The notes: generated by a model not told the origin, from the letters alone. A stretch of DNA of 64,000 nt from Streptomyces sp. DH5 (GCF_020873915.1 NZ_JAHWGP010000006.1:1-64000); one strand, 5' to 3'. Shown: positions 39,002 to 49,099, numbered from the stretch's first letter. Numbers and translations are program-made.

Positions 39002-40513
39002 GTGACCACCACGACCGACCTGGTGTCGTACGAGGACGCTCTCGCGTCGTACGACCCCGTCATGGGCCTCGAGGTCCATGTCGAACTCGGCACCAAGACC
39101 AAGATGTTCTGCGGCTGCTCGACCGAGCTGGGCGCCGACGCCAACGCGCAGACCTGCCCCGTCTGCCTCGGCCTGCCCGGCGCCCTCCCGGTCGTCAACG
39201 CGATCGGTGTCGAGTCCGCGATCAAGATCGGCCTCGCGCTGAACTGCGAGATCGCCGAATGGTGCCGCTTCGCCCGGAAGAACTACTTCTATCCGGACAT
39301 GCCGAAGAACTTCCAGACCTCCCAGTACGACGAGCCGATCGCCTTCGACGGCTACCTCGACGTGCAGCTGGAGGACGGCGAGACCTTCCGCGTGGAGATC
39401 GAGCGCGCCCACATGGAGGAGGACACCGGGAAGTCCACGCACGTGGGCGGTGCCACCGGGCGCATCCACGGCGCCTCCCACTCGCTGCTCGACTACAACC
39501 GCGCGGGCATCCCGCTCATCGAGATCGTCACCAAGCCGATCACCGGTGCCGGTGAGCGTGCCCCCGAGGTCGCGCGGGCGTACGTCCGTGAGCTGCGCGA
39601 GCTCATCCGGGCGCTCGGCGTGTCCGAGGCCCGGATGGAGATGGGCCAGATGCGCTGCGACGTGAACCTGTCGCTGCGCCCGCACGGCCGGGAGAAGTTC
39701 GGCACGCGCTCGGAGACCAAGAACGTCAACTCGCTGCGGTCCGTGGAGCGTGCGGCCCGTTTCGAGATCCAGCGGCACGCCGCCGTGCTGAACGACGGCG
39801 GGACGATCATCCAGGAGACCCGGCACTTCCACGAGGACACGGGGTCCACGACCTCGGGCCGCGTCAAGGAGGAGGCCGAGGACTACCGGTACTTCCCCGA
39901 GCCCGACCTGGTTCCGGTGGCGCCCTCGCGCGAGTGGGTCGAGAAGCTGCGGGCGGGGCTGCCCGAGCTGCCGCTGGTGCGCCGCAACCGGCTCCGTGAG
40001 GAGTGGGGGATCTCCGGCACCGACATGCAGGCGATCCTCAACGCCGGTGCTCTGGACTCCATCGTCGCCACGATCGACGCCGGTGCCGACGTGGCTTCCG
40101 CCCGCAAGTGGTGGATGGGTGAGCTGGCCCGCGCCGCCAACGAGTCCGGCACGGCGCTCGACGGACTGGCGATCACCCCGGCGCAGGTCGCCCGGGTCAC
40201 CGAGCTGGTGAACTCCGGGGACCTCAACGACAAGCTGGCCCGCCAGGTCATCGAGGGCGTGCTCGCGGGCGAGGGCACGCCGGACGAGGTCGTCGACAAG
40301 CGCGGTCTGAAGGTCGTGTCCGACGAGGGCGCGCTCACCACGGCCGTGGAGGAGGCCATCGCCGGCAACCCGGCCATCGCGGACAAGATCCGCGGCGGCA
40401 AGGTCGCCGCGGCCGGCGCGCTGGTCGGCGCCGTCATGAAGGCCACGCGCGGGCAGGCCGACGCGGCCCGCGTGAAGGAGCTGATCCTTCAGAAGCTGGG
40501 CGTCGAGGGCTGA
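39002..40513 (+). CDS. gatB: Asp-tRNA(Asn)/Glu-tRNA(Gln) amidotransferase subunit B
   Basis: 503-residue kinase and tRNA-binding subunit. The cradle domain has [20 protein letters not shown] and [15 protein letters not shown] with the zinc cysteines. It continues with [16 protein letters not shown] and [18 protein letters not shown], then the C-terminal YqeY-like tail domain ending in [13 protein letters not shown] 39002 is preceded by GAGGGAAG. It is the last gene of gatC-gatA-small protein-gatB. Confidence 0.97.
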   Translation: MTTTTDLVSYEDALASYDPVMGLEVHVELGTKTKMFCGCSTELGADANAQTCPVCLGLPGALPVVNAIGVESAIKIGLALNCEIAEWCRFARKNYFYPDMPKNFQTSQYDEPIAFDGYLDVQLEDGETFRVEIERAHMEEDTGKSTHVGGATGRIHGASHSLLDYNRAGIPLIEIVTKPITGAGERAPEVARAYVRELRELIRALGVSEARMEMGQMRCDVNLSLRPHGREKFGTRSETKNVNSLRSVERAARFEIQRHAAVLNDGGTIIQETRHFHEDTGSTTSGRVKEEAEDYRYFPEPDLVPVAPSREWVEKLRAGLPELPLVRRNRLREEWGISGTDMQAILNAGALDSIVATIDAGADVASARKWWMGELARAANESGTALDGLAITPAQVARVTELVNSGDLNDKLARQVIEGVLAGEGTPDEVVDKRGLKVVSDEGALTTAVEEAIAGNPAIADKIRGGKVAAAGALVGAVMKATRGQADAARVKELILQKLGVEG

Positions 40514-40531
40514 CGTCCCGGCAGCACGGGG

Positions 40532-40563
40532 GAGGGGACGCACCCGGCCGGGTGCGTCCCCTC
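40532..40563. terminator. Bidirectional terminator between gatB and the methyltransferase gene
   Basis: A 32-bp perfect palindrome (GAGGGGACGCACCCGG followed by its complement) lies between convergent genes. It is symmetrical and would act in both directions. There is no T-run on either side. Confidence 0.8.
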
Positions 40564-40590
40564 TGTCATGGGATCAGTGACGGTGCGCGG

Positions 40591-41400
40591 TCAGGTACGG
40601 CGGCCCACCACACGGGCGAAGCCCAGCGTGCGGCCCCGGTCCGCGCGCAGCAGGGCCGCGTTCTCCCGGCACATCCGCACGTGGAACTCCTCCGTGCTCA
40701 TCTCGGCCACGGCGTCGCACCACAGCAGCCACTCCTGCCAGCCGTCCCGCAGCCAGTCGGCCGTCTCGACCTCCACGGTCCCGCTGCGGGTCCAGTGGCG
40801 GCTCCACCAGGCGGGGGAGTGGAAGCACCAGAAGGCCGGCTCCCAGAAGGGAGCCAGGTGCTCCGGCGGTTCACTGCCGGCGATCTCCTCGCCGATCGCC
40901 GGGACGACCACACCGATCCGCCCGCCGGGCTTCAGCAGCCGGGTCAGCGTCGGCAGGTAGAGATCGTCGGTACCGAAGTACTGGTAGGCGTCGATCGAGA
41001 CGATCGCGTCGAAGCTCTCCTCCCCGAAGGGCAGGTCGTGCGCCTCGGCGTGCACCGGCAGCACCCGGTCGGCGACACCCGCCTCGGCGATCCGGCGCTG
41101 GTTCTCCTCCGGCCGGATCCACAGATCGGCCGCGGTGACCTGGACGTCGTACTCCTTGGCGAGGAAGACCGACGTCATGGCGCGTCCGCAGCCCAGGTCG
41201 AGCACCCGCGCGCCGGGGCGCAGGGTGTCCAGGCCGAGGGCCGGGGCGAGCCACTCCAGCAGCCACAGCGCGTGCGGGCCCATCGCGTTGTCGACGGTCC
41301 AGCGGACGTCGTACGTGGCGCTGCGCGGGTACCGGGGAAGGGCGAGGCGGCTAGCGAGGTCGCCGGGAGGGGTGGTGCGGTTCGTGGTGATGTCCGACAT
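40591..41400 (-). CDS. SAM-dependent methyltransferase
   Basis: 269 residues. RVLDLGCGRAMTSVFLAKEY is motif I, QVTAADLWIRPEENQRR the acidic loop, SFDAIVSIDAYQYFGTDDLYL motif IV and LLKPGGRIGVVVPAIG motif V. The Trp/His-rich middle (APFWEPAFWCFHSPAWWSRHW) suggests a small-molecule acceptor, which I cannot name. ATG 41400 is preceded by AAGGAG; a longer frame adds a proline-rich leader without a ribosome site. Confidence 0.88.
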   Translation of the reverse strand: MSDITTNRTTPPGDLASRLALPRYPRSATYDVRWTVDNAMGPHALWLLEWLAPALGLDTLRPGARVLDLGCGRAMTSVFLAKEYDVQVTAADLWIRPEENQRRIAEAGVADRVLPVHAEAHDLPFGEESFDAIVSIDAYQYFGTDDLYLPTLTRLLKPGGRIGVVVPAIGEEIAGSEPPEHLAPFWEPAFWCFHSPAWWSRHWTRSGTVEVETADWLRDGWQEWLLWCDAVAEMSTEEFHVRMCRENAALLRADRGRTLGFARVVGRRT

Positions 41401-41587
41401 CGGTGAACGGGCTCCTTGAGGCCGTGAAGGGGGAACAGGACGTGTCGGAGAGCGGGCGGACAAGCATCAAAGCACCTGCTTCGGCCGGCGGCGGGCTGCC
41501 GCGGAATGTCGGACCGGCGGACGCTAACAGGCTGCGGTCGGCATCCGCATCCGGGTTTCCCGGCCCGGCGCGCTACGCTCCCGCGGC

Positions 41588-41971
41588 ATGAGCGGACGAG
41601 CCGATTCCGACCTGCCCTCGGACCCTCACCCCGCGGACCCTCACCCCGCGGACCCTCACCCCGCGGACCCTCACCCCGGGGACGCCGACAGCGGCGGTGA
41701 CGCCCGGCGGGGTGACGACGCCGAGGGGGAGGTGCGGCGCGTCCGGTGGGCCTCGGCCGGTGCCGGGGGAGCCCTCGCCCTGGCCGGTACGGCAGCGGCG
41801 CTGCTCCGGCTCACCGGCTCCGCGCCCGCTCTCGTCGCCGTCGCCTACGCCTGCGGAGCCGCCGTCTGCGGCCTCGCGGCCGTGCTGGGGGCGCGGGGGC
41901 GCACGCGCAGGGCGTTGTGGCTCTCGGTCGGGGGACTGCTGGTCATGGCGCTGGGTGACCAGTTCGACTGA
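41588..41971 (+). CDS. Small membrane protein with DPHPA repeats
   Basis: 127 residues. The N-terminus holds four DPHPA/DPHPG units encoded by a near-perfect 15-bp repeat (gaccctcaccccgcg) at about 41617-41677. An acidic linker follows, then three hydrophobic segments: GAGGALALAGTAAALLRL, ALVAVAYACGAAVCGLAAVLG and ALWLSVGGLLVMALG. No ribosome site is visible before ATG 41588, so it may be leaderless. Function is unknown. Confidence 0.6.
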   Translation: MSGRADSDLPSDPHPADPHPADPHPADPHPGDADSGGDARRGDDAEGEVRRVRWASAGAGGALALAGTAAALLRLTGSAPALVAVAYACGAAVCGLAAVLGARGRTRRALWLSVGGLLVMALGDQFD

Positions 41972-42129
41972 CCCGTGCCGAAATGTGAGTTAGTGCACGA
42001 AAGCGACAAACGATCACTTTCTCTTGCGACAGTGGCAGTCATTGCTCATGCGTTCTTTGCGGGCTGTTGCGTCATCGCACGACTGTTCCCGGTCAAAGAT
42101 CCACCCCGAGTCACTCCGGGAGCACATTC

Positions 42130-44376
42130 GTGGCAGCCCTCGCACGCTGGTGTGTCCAACGCCGTCTGATACCCGTCCTGCTGTGGCTCCTCGCCCTCGG
42201 CGGGGTCGCCGCAGGAGCCCTCGCCTCCGGCTCCGCCTACTCCAACGACTACGACGTGCCGGGCACCGAGTCCGGGCGGGCCGCCGAACTGCTGCACGAG
42301 GGCTTCCCCGGCCTCGGCGGCGACAGCGACAACGTGGTCTGGCACACATCGTCCGGCAGCGTCCGGGACACAGGCGTCGAGCAGACCATGACCCGCACCC
42401 TGGACCGCATCGAGCGGCTGCCCGGCGTGGCCGCCGTGAGCGGCCCCTACGACGACGAGGGCGCCGGACGCGTCAGCCAGGACGGCCGCACCGCCTACGC
42501 CACGGTCACCTTCGACGACCGGGCCGAGGACATCGACACGGGCGAGGCCGCCGCCGTGGTGGAGACGGCCAAGGCCGCCGAGGCCGACGGGCTCCAGGTC
42601 GAGCTGAGCGGCGGCACCGTCGAACTCGGCGAGGCCACCGGCGGGCACACCGCCGAGATCGTCGGCGTGCTGGTCGCCACCGTCGTCCTCCTCCTCGCCT
42701 TCGGCTCGCCCGCCGCGGCACTGCTGCCCATCGCCACCGCCCTGGTCAGTGTGGGCACCGCCTACGCGGGGATCGTGCTGCTCGGACACGTCATGACCGT
42801 CGCCGACTTCGCGCCGATGCTCGGCATGCTGATCGGGCTCGGCGTGGGCATCGACTACGCCCTGTTCATCGTCACCCGGCACCGGCGCGGACTGAAGCGC
42901 GGCCTCACCGTCACCGAGGCCGCCGGCAACGCCGTGGCCACCACCGGACGGGCGGTCGTCTTCGCGGGTGCGACCGTCTGCATAGCCCTGCTGGGCATGC
43001 TGATCCTGCGGCTGAACTTCCTCAACGGCGTCGCCATAGCCGCCGCGCTCACCGTGGTGCTCACCGTCGCCGCCTCCATCACCCTGCTGCCCGCCCTGCT
43101 GTCGTTCATCGGCATGCGCGCGCTCAGCCGCCGGGAGCGGCGCCGGCTGGCCGAGCACGGGCCCGAGCCGGAAGTGCCGACCGGATTCGCGGCCCGCTGG
43201 TCGGCGTTCGTGGAGCGCCACCCGAAGCTGCTCGGCGCGGTCGCCGTCGTCGTCATGACCGTCCTCACGCTGCCCACCTTCTCGCTCCACCTGGGCACCT
43301 CGGACCAGGGCAACGACCCCAAGGCGTCCACCACCCGCCAGGCCTACGACCTCCTCGCCGACGGTTTCGGCCCCGGGGTGAACGGCCCCCTCACCCTCGT
43401 CACCGAGGTCGACGACGCCGGGGACCGGCTCGCCCTGGACAACCTCGGCACCACCCTGCGCGACACCGACGGGGTCGCGTCCGTGTCACCGGCGACCTAC
43501 GGCCCGGGCGGCGACACCGCCTACCTCACCGTCGTGCCGGACTCCTCCCCCCAGTCCGAGCGGACCAGCGACCTCGTCGACCGGCTGCGTTCCGACGTGC
43601 TGCCCCGGACGGAGTCGGGCACCTCGCTCGATGTGCACGTCGGCGGGGTGACGGCCGGGTACGACGACTTCGCCGACGTCATCGTCTCCAAGCTGCCGCT
43701 CTTCGTCGGCGTCGTCATCGGCCTGGGCTGTCTGCTCCTCCTGCTGGGCTTCCGCTCGCTCGCCATCCCGCTGAAGGCCGCCGCGATGAACGTGGCCGCC
43801 GTCGCCGCCACCTTCGGCGTCATCGTCGCGATCTTCCAGTGGGGCTGGGGCAGCGAGATGCTGGGCCTCGGCTCCGGAGGGCCGATCGAACCCTTCCTGC
43901 CGGTGATCATGGTCTCCGTCCTCTTCGGGCTGTCCATGGACTACCAGGTCTTCCTGGTGAGCCGGATGCACGAGGAATGGCTGGAGACCGGCGACAACCG
44001 GCGCGCCGTCCGCGTCGGTCTCGCCGAGACCAGCCGGGTGATCAACTCCGCCGCAGTGATCATGATTTCGGTCTTCCTCGCCTTCGTCCTCACCGGCGAC
44101 CGCGTGATCGCCATGTTCGGCATCGCGCTGGCCGTGGCCGTCGCCCTCGACGCCTTCGTCCTGCGCACCCTGCTCGTCCCCGCGCTCATGCACCTCCTCG
44201 GCGGCGCCAACTGGTGGCTGCCGCGCCGGCTGGACCGCGTCCTGCCGAGGATCAGCATCGAGCCGCCCGAGGCCCGTGCCACCCATGAGAGGCTGGCCGC
44301 CGCCACGGACGCCGAGGTGGCGTGTGTGCTGGCCGAGGAGGAGCGAGGGCGGGATGTACGCGATACGACTGGGTGA
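42130..44376 (+). CDS. MMPL-family RND transporter
   Basis: About 748 residues with two MMPL halves, each with one helix, a large outer loop and a bundle of five helices. The proton-relay motifs are GVGIDYALFIVTRHRRG in the first half and GLSMDYQVFLVSRMHEEW in the second. The family exports lipids, siderophores or antibiotics; the substrate here is unknown. I chose the GTG at 42130 (VAALARWCVQRRLIPVL), 8 bases after GGGAG; an upstream ATG at 42067 is weaker. It overlaps the GNAT gene by 23 bp. Confidence 0.88.
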   Translation: MAALARWCVQRRLIPVLLWLLALGGVAAGALASGSAYSNDYDVPGTESGRAAELLHEGFPGLGGDSDNVVWHTSSGSVRDTGVEQTMTRTLDRIERLPGVAAVSGPYDDEGAGRVSQDGRTAYATVTFDDRAEDIDTGEAAAVVETAKAAEADGLQVELSGGTVELGEATGGHTAEIVGVLVATVVLLLAFGSPAAALLPIATALVSVGTAYAGIVLLGHVMTVADFAPMLGMLIGLGVGIDYALFIVTRHRRGLKRGLTVTEAAGNAVATTGRAVVFAGATVCIALLGMLILRLNFLNGVAIAAALTVVLTVAASITLLPALLSFIGMRALSRRERRRLAEHGPEPEVPTGFAARWSAFVERHPKLLGAVAVVVMTVLTLPTFSLHLGTSDQGNDPKASTTRQAYDLLADGFGPGVNGPLTLVTEVDDAGDRLALDNLGTTLRDTDGVASVSPATYGPGGDTAYLTVVPDSSPQSERTSDLVDRLRSDVLPRTESGTSLDVHVGGVTAGYDDFADVIVSKLPLFVGVVIGLGCLLLLLGFRSLAIPLKAAAMNVAAVAATFGVIVAIFQWGWGSEMLGLGSGGPIEPFLPVIMVSVLFGLSMDYQVFLVSRMHEEWLETGDNRRAVRVGLAETSRVINSAAVIMISVFLAFVLTGDRVIAMFGIALAVAVALDAFVLRTLLVPALMHLLGGANWWLPRRLDRVLPRISIEPPEARATHERLAAATDAEVACVLAEEERGRDVRDTTG

Positions 44377-44926
44377 CGACGGAGCCGAACTGCGTCCGCT
44401 GGAGCCATGGCACGCGGAGGAGTTCCTCGCCCACCTGGACCGGGGCCGGGACTTCATCAACCGGTACGTCCCCTTCGGCGCCAGGGCCACGGACGTGGCC
44501 GGCGCGCGGGAGGCGCTCCAGCGGTACGCCGACTGGCGAGCCGCCGACACGGCCTCCCTGCACGGGCTGTGGCTGGACGGCACGCTCGTGGGCGGCGTGC
44601 TCACCCTGAACTTCGACGCCGCGAACGGCAGCTGCGAGGTCGGCTGCTGGCTGGAGCCCTCCGCCACCGGGCGCGGGCTGGTCACCCGCGCCATGCGGGT
44701 GCTCATCGACTGGGCGGTCGAGCAGCGCGGGATCCACCGGGTCGAATGGGTCGCCGCGGCCGGCAACGTACCGAGCGTCGCCGTGGCCCGCCGGCTCGGG
44801 ATGACCCGTGACGGTGTCCGCCGCGAGGCCCACCTCCACCACGGGGTCCGCCACGACCTGGAGGTGTGGTCCGTCCTGGCCCCGGAGTGGCGGGCCCGCC
44901 GCGGTCACCCGCACCACGCTCATTGA
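44354..44926 (+). CDS. GNAT family N-acetyltransferase (RimJ/RimL-like)
   Basis: 190 residues. The order is ELRPLEPWHAEEFLAHLDRG, then GGVLTLNFDAANGSCEVGCWLEPSATGRGLVTRAMRVLIDWA (acetyl-CoA pyrophosphate loop with GRG), then RVEWVAAAGNVPSVAVARRLGM. This is the ribosomal-protein-acetyltransferase type; the acceptor is unknown. ATG 44354 follows a purine-rich GAGGAGGAGCGAGGGCGGG run. Confidence 0.88.
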   Translation: MYAIRLGDDGAELRPLEPWHAEEFLAHLDRGRDFINRYVPFGARATDVAGAREALQRYADWRAADTASLHGLWLDGTLVGGVLTLNFDAANGSCEVGCWLEPSATGRGLVTRAMRVLIDWAVEQRGIHRVEWVAAAGNVPSVAVARRLGMTRDGVRREAHLHHGVRHDLEVWSVLAPEWRARRGHPHHAH

Positions 44927-44952
44927 GCGGACTCTCAGAGAGCGTCCGTACG

Positions 44953-45519
44953 GTGCGGAACAGGGGAACCAGGACAGCGGACGAAACCGAAACCGAAACC
45001 GGAACGGGCACCGGGCGCGACGAGACGGCGGTGGACGCCACCGAGGCCGACGACGTCACGGACCAGGGGACGGGGGCGGAAACGGAAACGGAGCGGGCCG
45101 TACCCGGGGCGGGCGAGAGCCCGTCCGGTGTCGGGCAGGGCGCCGCCGCCCTCGTCTCGGCGGCACTGGGCCTGGTCTCGCTCACCGGCAGCTGGCTGGG
45201 CACCGTCGCCGCCGCGCGCGAGACCCTCGTGGGCCAGCTGGAGGTCGCGGCGGACGCCGGCGTCGCCACCCAGGTCAAGGAGATGTACGGCGACGCCTGG
45301 AACACCAGCGCGGTGTGGGGCGGCCTCTTCGCGCTGACCGCGCTGATCATCGGCGTGGTCGTGCTCGCCAGGCCCGCCTTCGGGGCGCCCCAGCGGACCG
45401 TCCAGGCGCCCTGGATCAAGTCGGTCGCCTGGGCGGGTGTCACGCTCGGCGTCATCGGACTGCTGCTGGCGGTCCTCAAGTACACCGGCGTACTGCTGGG
45501 GCTGCCCGCCACCGGCTGA
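44953..45519 (+). CDS. Membrane protein with an acidic Thr/Glu-rich N-terminus
   Basis: About 188 residues from the GTG at 44953; a TTG at 44923 coupled to the GNAT stop, or a GTG at 44866, are alternatives. The start is uncertain. Residues 1-60 are rich in Thr, Glu and Asp (ADETETETGTGTG). Then come AAALVSAALGLVSLTGSWLG, a polar middle with QVKEMYGDAWNTSAVW, and two more membrane segments (GGLFALTALIIGVVVLA, WAGVTLGVIGLLLAVLKYTG). I do not recognise the family. Confidence 0.65.
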   Translation: MRNRGTRTADETETETGTGTGRDETAVDATEADDVTDQGTGAETETERAVPGAGESPSGVGQGAAALVSAALGLVSLTGSWLGTVAAARETLVGQLEVAADAGVATQVKEMYGDAWNTSAVWGGLFALTALIIGVVVLARPAFGAPQRTVQAPWIKSVAWAGVTLGVIGLLLAVLKYTGVLLGLPATG

Positions 45520-45647
45520 CGAGCCAAGCGCAGGTCACGGGGGGTTTCCGGGCGGCCGGGGGCCCCTCGTCGCGTCCCGGGGCCGAGAGGGCCTAAGGGG
45601 CCCTAAGAGCGCCGGACGTCCTGCTCAGTGGCTTCTAAGGCACCGCG

Positions 45648-45683
45648 CCCGCCACAGATACGGAACCTTCCCGATGTGGCGGG
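45648..45683 (+). promoter_or_regulatory. Inverted repeat upstream of a small gene
   Basis: CCCGCCACA (45648-45656) pairs perfectly with TGTGGCGGG (45675-45683) across 18 bases. Just upstream, GGGCCTAAG and GGCCCTAAG recur in tandem near 45589-45607. The repeat is 70 bases before the ATG at 45754; it may be an operator or part of an RNA leader. Confidence 0.35.
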
Positions 45684-45753
45684 CCCGCCTCACGGACGAA
45701 GGTGGAGGCATCGCGGACAGCGATACCGACACCGGATCCGCCAGGAGGCCACC

Positions 45754-45933
45754 ATGTTCGAGTACGCACTCCACCAGCTGCGACACGACGAGCTCGTCCG
45801 CCGGGCCGAGCACGAACGCCTGGCCATGGAGGTCAGCCGCCTCCGCCGCGCCGCCCGCCGTGAAGCCGCCGCACGCACCGCCGAGGCCGAGAGCCATAGC
45901 CACCGCCGGCGCCGGTTCGCCCGGGCCGCCTGA
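45754..45933 (+). CDS. Small basic/coiled protein (59 aa)
   Basis: MFEYALHQLRHDELVRRAEH begins one long charged helix, which ends in RRRRFARAA. Composition is Arg/Ala/Glu/His-rich with no cysteine. ATG 45754 has AGGAGG 6 bases upstream. I recall similar short proteins from other streptomycetes, function unknown. A nucleic-acid-binding role is possible from the charge alone. Confidence 0.7.
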   Translation: MFEYALHQLRHDELVRRAEHERLAMEVSRLRRAARREAAARTAEAESHSHRRRRFARAA

Positions 45934-46048
45934 CCCGTGGACGGCGGCCGCACGGGGGTCGGCCGCCGTCCCCCACCCCGCACCGGGCGGAGGTGGGGCA
46001 CCGCCTCCAGAGGCGAAAAACAGTGCTCCGCGATCGGAGGCGCGTGCG

Positions 46049-49000
46049 ATGCTCGGTGGCGTGGAGACCAAGTCCGTCAGTCCCGTGTTCGTAGGCCGCG
46101 TCAGCGAGTTGGGCACGCTGAACGACGCGCTCGCCCGCGCCGGCGCCGGGGAGCCGCAGGCGCTGCTGGTCGGCGGCGAGGCCGGCGTCGGGAAAAGCCG
46201 TCTCCTCGAGGAGTTCGCCGCCGCCGCCCGCCGCCGGGGCGCGATCGTCGCGCTCGGCGGCTGCGTCGAGATCGGCGCCGACGGACTGCCCTTCGCCCCC
46301 TTCTCCACCGCCCTGCGCCACCTGCGCCGCGAACTGCCGGAGCAACTCGCCGCCGCCTCCTCGGGGCAGGAGGACGAACTCGCCCGGCTGCTGCCCGAAC
46401 TCGGCCCCGCCGTCCGCGAGCCCCGCCGCGACGAACAGGGCGTGGCCCGCCTCTTCGAACTCACCGCCCGCCTGCTGGAACGCGTCGCCACCGACCACAC
46501 CGTCGTCCTCGCCCTGGAGGACCTGCACTGGGCCGACGCCTCCACCCGCCACCTGCTCACCTATCTGTTCCGCACGCTGCGCACCGGCCGTCTCCTCGTC
46601 CTCGCCACCTACCGCTCCGACGACATCCACCGCCGCCACCCCCTGCGCCCCCTCCTCGCCGAACTCGACCGGCTCCGCACGGTGCGGCGCGTCGAACTCG
46701 GCCGCTTCAACCGCGAGGAGGTGCACCGGCAGATCGCCGGCATCATCGACCGCGAACCCGATCCCCAGCGCGTCGACGACATCTTCGCCCGCTCCGACGG
46801 CAACGCCTTCTTCGTCGAGGAACTCGCCGTCGCCGCCGACGAGGGGTGCTGCGCCGGCCTCACCGACTCCCTGCGCGACCTGCTCCTGGTCCGCGTCGAA
46901 AGCCTGCCGGAAACCGCCCAGTCGGTCGCCCGGATCGTCGCCGAGGGCGGCTCCACCGTCGAGGACCGACTGCTGGCCGCCGTCGCCCGGCTCACCGAGG
47001 ACGACCTCATCGAGGCCCTGCGGGCCGGCGTCAACGCCGGCATCCTCTCCCCGGCACCCGAGCGTGACGGCTACCGCTTCCGCCACTCGCTGGTCCGCGA
47101 GGCGGTCAGCGACGACCTGCTGCCCGGCGAACGCTCCCGCCTCAACCGCCGTTACGCCGAGGCCCTGGAGGCCGACCCCACCCTGGTCCCCGCCGACGAG
47201 CGGGTGACCCGCCTGGCCAGCTACTGGTACCACGCCCACGATGCCGCCAAGGCCCTGCCCGCCGTCCTCGACGCCTCCGTCGAGGCCCGCAGACGCCACG
47301 CCTACTCCGAACAACTGCGCCTGCTGGAGCGGGCCATGGAGCTGTGGGACGCCGTCCCCGACACCGTACGGGCCACCCTGCGCCCCCTCGACTACGCCGA
47401 GGTCTACCCCCCGTGCGGCTGCGACCCGCAGACCACGCCGCTGCGCTACCTCGACCTGATGGCCGAAGCCGCCGTCGCCGGCCGCCTCTGCGGGGAACGC
47501 GAACGCTCGTTGAAGATCACCAAGAGGGCGCTGCGCCTTCTCGACGAGGAGCCCGACCCCCTGCGCGCCGCCTGGTTCTGGGAGCAGCGCTCCCGGCTCA
47601 CCCAGGCCCTCGCCCGCGGCGACGGCTGGGCCGAACTGGCCACCGCACAGGACCTGGTGCGCGGACTGCCCCCGTCCGAGGTGCACGCCGAGGTCCTCGC
47701 CTCCGCTGCCGCCTGGTCGATGCTGCACGAGCCAGGACCGGAGGCCATGGCCTCCGCCGAGAGCGCCGTCGAGTACGCGCGCATGGTCGGCGCGCACGAC
47801 ATCGAACTCAACGCCCGGCTCACCCTCGGTGGCCTGATGGTCGACGCCGGTGACATCGAGACCGGGCTCGCCGAGATGTACGAGGTCAAGGACCGGGCGA
47901 CCGAACTGGGCGTGGACATGGTGGTCGCGCGCGCCCACGTGAACCTCCCGTCCGTCCTCGAAGGCGTCGGCCGCTCGGAGGAGGCCACCCGGCTCCTCCG
48001 CGAGGGCATCCACATCACCCGCAGACTCGGACTGCTGGACTCCGAGGGCTGGGTGTGGGGCAACCTCGCCGAGTCCCTGCACTCCCTCGGCCGCTGGGAG
48101 GAGGCGGCACGGGCCGCGGCCAACGCGCAGCGCCTCGAACAGAGCGCCAAGCCCCGCACCGGCGGTTCGATGCGCCTGGCGTGCCTCGCGTACGACCGGG
48201 GAGACGTGACCGAGGCGGCCCGCCGTCTCGCCGACGCCCGCACCTTCTTCGGCACCCACGACCCGATGCCGCAGTACGCCCTCCCCATGAAGGCGGTCGC
48301 CATCGGTGTGGCGGCCGCCGAGGGACGCCTCCCGGACGCCCGCGCCGAGCTGCTCGACGTCCTCGACACCGGACTCCCGCCCGGCACCCAGCGCTACGGC
48401 TGGCCGATCCTGCTCGCCGCCACGACCGCGGAGGCGCACGCCCACGGGCAGCCGGCGACCGAGCCCGGCAGGCCGGAGATCCTCCAGCGGATCCGCCGGG
48501 CCGCCAAGTCCCTGACGACCGGTGTGCCCGTGTGGCACGCCTACGACCTGTGGCTGCGCGCCGAGCTGCTGCGCGCCGAGGGACGGTTCGCGCCGGACGA
48601 GTGGTCCGCGGTCGTCGAGGCGGTGGAGCCGCTGGGGCGGCCCTACGACCTGGCACGCGTGCGGTACCGGCTGGCCGAGGCGCTGCTCGCCTCCGGCGCG
48701 GGCGACGAGCGCGCCCGCGCCACGGAACTGCTGCGGCTGGTCGACGCCGTCGCCGACCACCTCGGCGCCGCGCCGCTGGCCCGCTCCGCCACCCTGCTGG
48801 CGCAACGCGCGCGTCTCGCACTGGTGCCCGCCGTCCGGGAGGCGGACCGGGGCCCCGTCGATCCGGTGGAGGCCCTCGGTCTCACCAGCCGGGAGCGTGA
48901 CGTCCTGCGCCTGGTGGCGGCCGGCCACACCAACCGCCGTATCGCCGAGGAACTGTTCATCTCCCCGAAGACGGCCAGCGTCCACGTCTCCAACATCCTC

Positions 49001-49099
49001 GCCAAGATGGGCGTCTCCGGCCGGGGCGAGGCGGCGGCGGTGGCCCACCGGCTCGGCCTGTTCCCGGCGGGGACCGGGGAACGGTTGGCGGCGGGATGA
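46049..49099 (+). CDS. LAL-type LuxR regulator (AAA ATPase + LuxR HTH)
   Basis: 1016 residues, the usual size of large ATP-binding LuxR regulators. Walker A is GGEAGVGKS (residues 42-50) and Walker B is VVLALEDLHWAD. A long helical TPR-like middle follows. The C-terminal LuxR domain starts at about residue 945 (LTSRERDVLRLVAAGHTNRRI) and runs to the recognition helix in SPKTASVHVSNILAKMG. ATG 46049 follows CGGAGG at 8 bases; a much longer open frame starting in the membrane-protein gene is spurious. Targets and signal are unknown. The small gene upstream may be a neighbour target. Confidence 0.92.
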   Translation: MLGGVETKSVSPVFVGRVSELGTLNDALARAGAGEPQALLVGGEAGVGKSRLLEEFAAAARRRGAIVALGGCVEIGADGLPFAPFSTALRHLRRELPEQLAAASSGQEDELARLLPELGPAVREPRRDEQGVARLFELTARLLERVATDHTVVLALEDLHWADASTRHLLTYLFRTLRTGRLLVLATYRSDDIHRRHPLRPLLAELDRLRTVRRVELGRFNREEVHRQIAGIIDREPDPQRVDDIFARSDGNAFFVEELAVAADEGCCAGLTDSLRDLLLVRVESLPETAQSVARIVAEGGSTVEDRLLAAVARLTEDDLIEALRAGVNAGILSPAPERDGYRFRHSLVREAVSDDLLPGERSRLNRRYAEALEADPTLVPADERVTRLASYWYHAHDAAKALPAVLDASVEARRRHAYSEQLRLLERAMELWDAVPDTVRATLRPLDYAEVYPPCGCDPQTTPLRYLDLMAEAAVAGRLCGERERSLKITKRALRLLDEEPDPLRAAWFWEQRSRLTQALARGDGWAELATAQDLVRGLPPSEVHAEVLASAAAWSMLHEPGPEAMASAESAVEYARMVGAHDIELNARLTLGGLMVDAGDIETGLAEMYEVKDRATELGVDMVVARAHVNLPSVLEGVGRSEEATRLLREGIHITRRLGLLDSEGWVWGNLAESLHSLGRWEEAARAAANAQRLEQSAKPRTGGSMRLACLAYDRGDVTEAARRLADARTFFGTHDPMPQYALPMKAVAIGVAAAEGRLPDARAELLDVLDTGLPPGTQRYGWPILLAATTAEAHAHGQPATEPGRPEILQRIRRAAKSLTTGVPVWHAYDLWLRAELLRAEGRFAPDEWSAVVEAVEPLGRPYDLARVRYRLAEALLASGAGDERARATELLRLVDAVADHLGAAPLARSATLLAQRARLALVPAVREADRGPVDPVEALGLTSRERDVLRLVAAGHTNRRIAEELFISPKTASVHVSNILAKMGVSGRGEAAAVAHRLGLFPAGTGERLAAG

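Noticed and set aside
45437-46048. A long open frame that would extend the LAL regulator by about 200 residues upstream
   Set aside because: It overlaps the membrane-protein gene and the 59-residue gene, and the ATG at 46049 has a good ribosome site and a normal family N-terminus.
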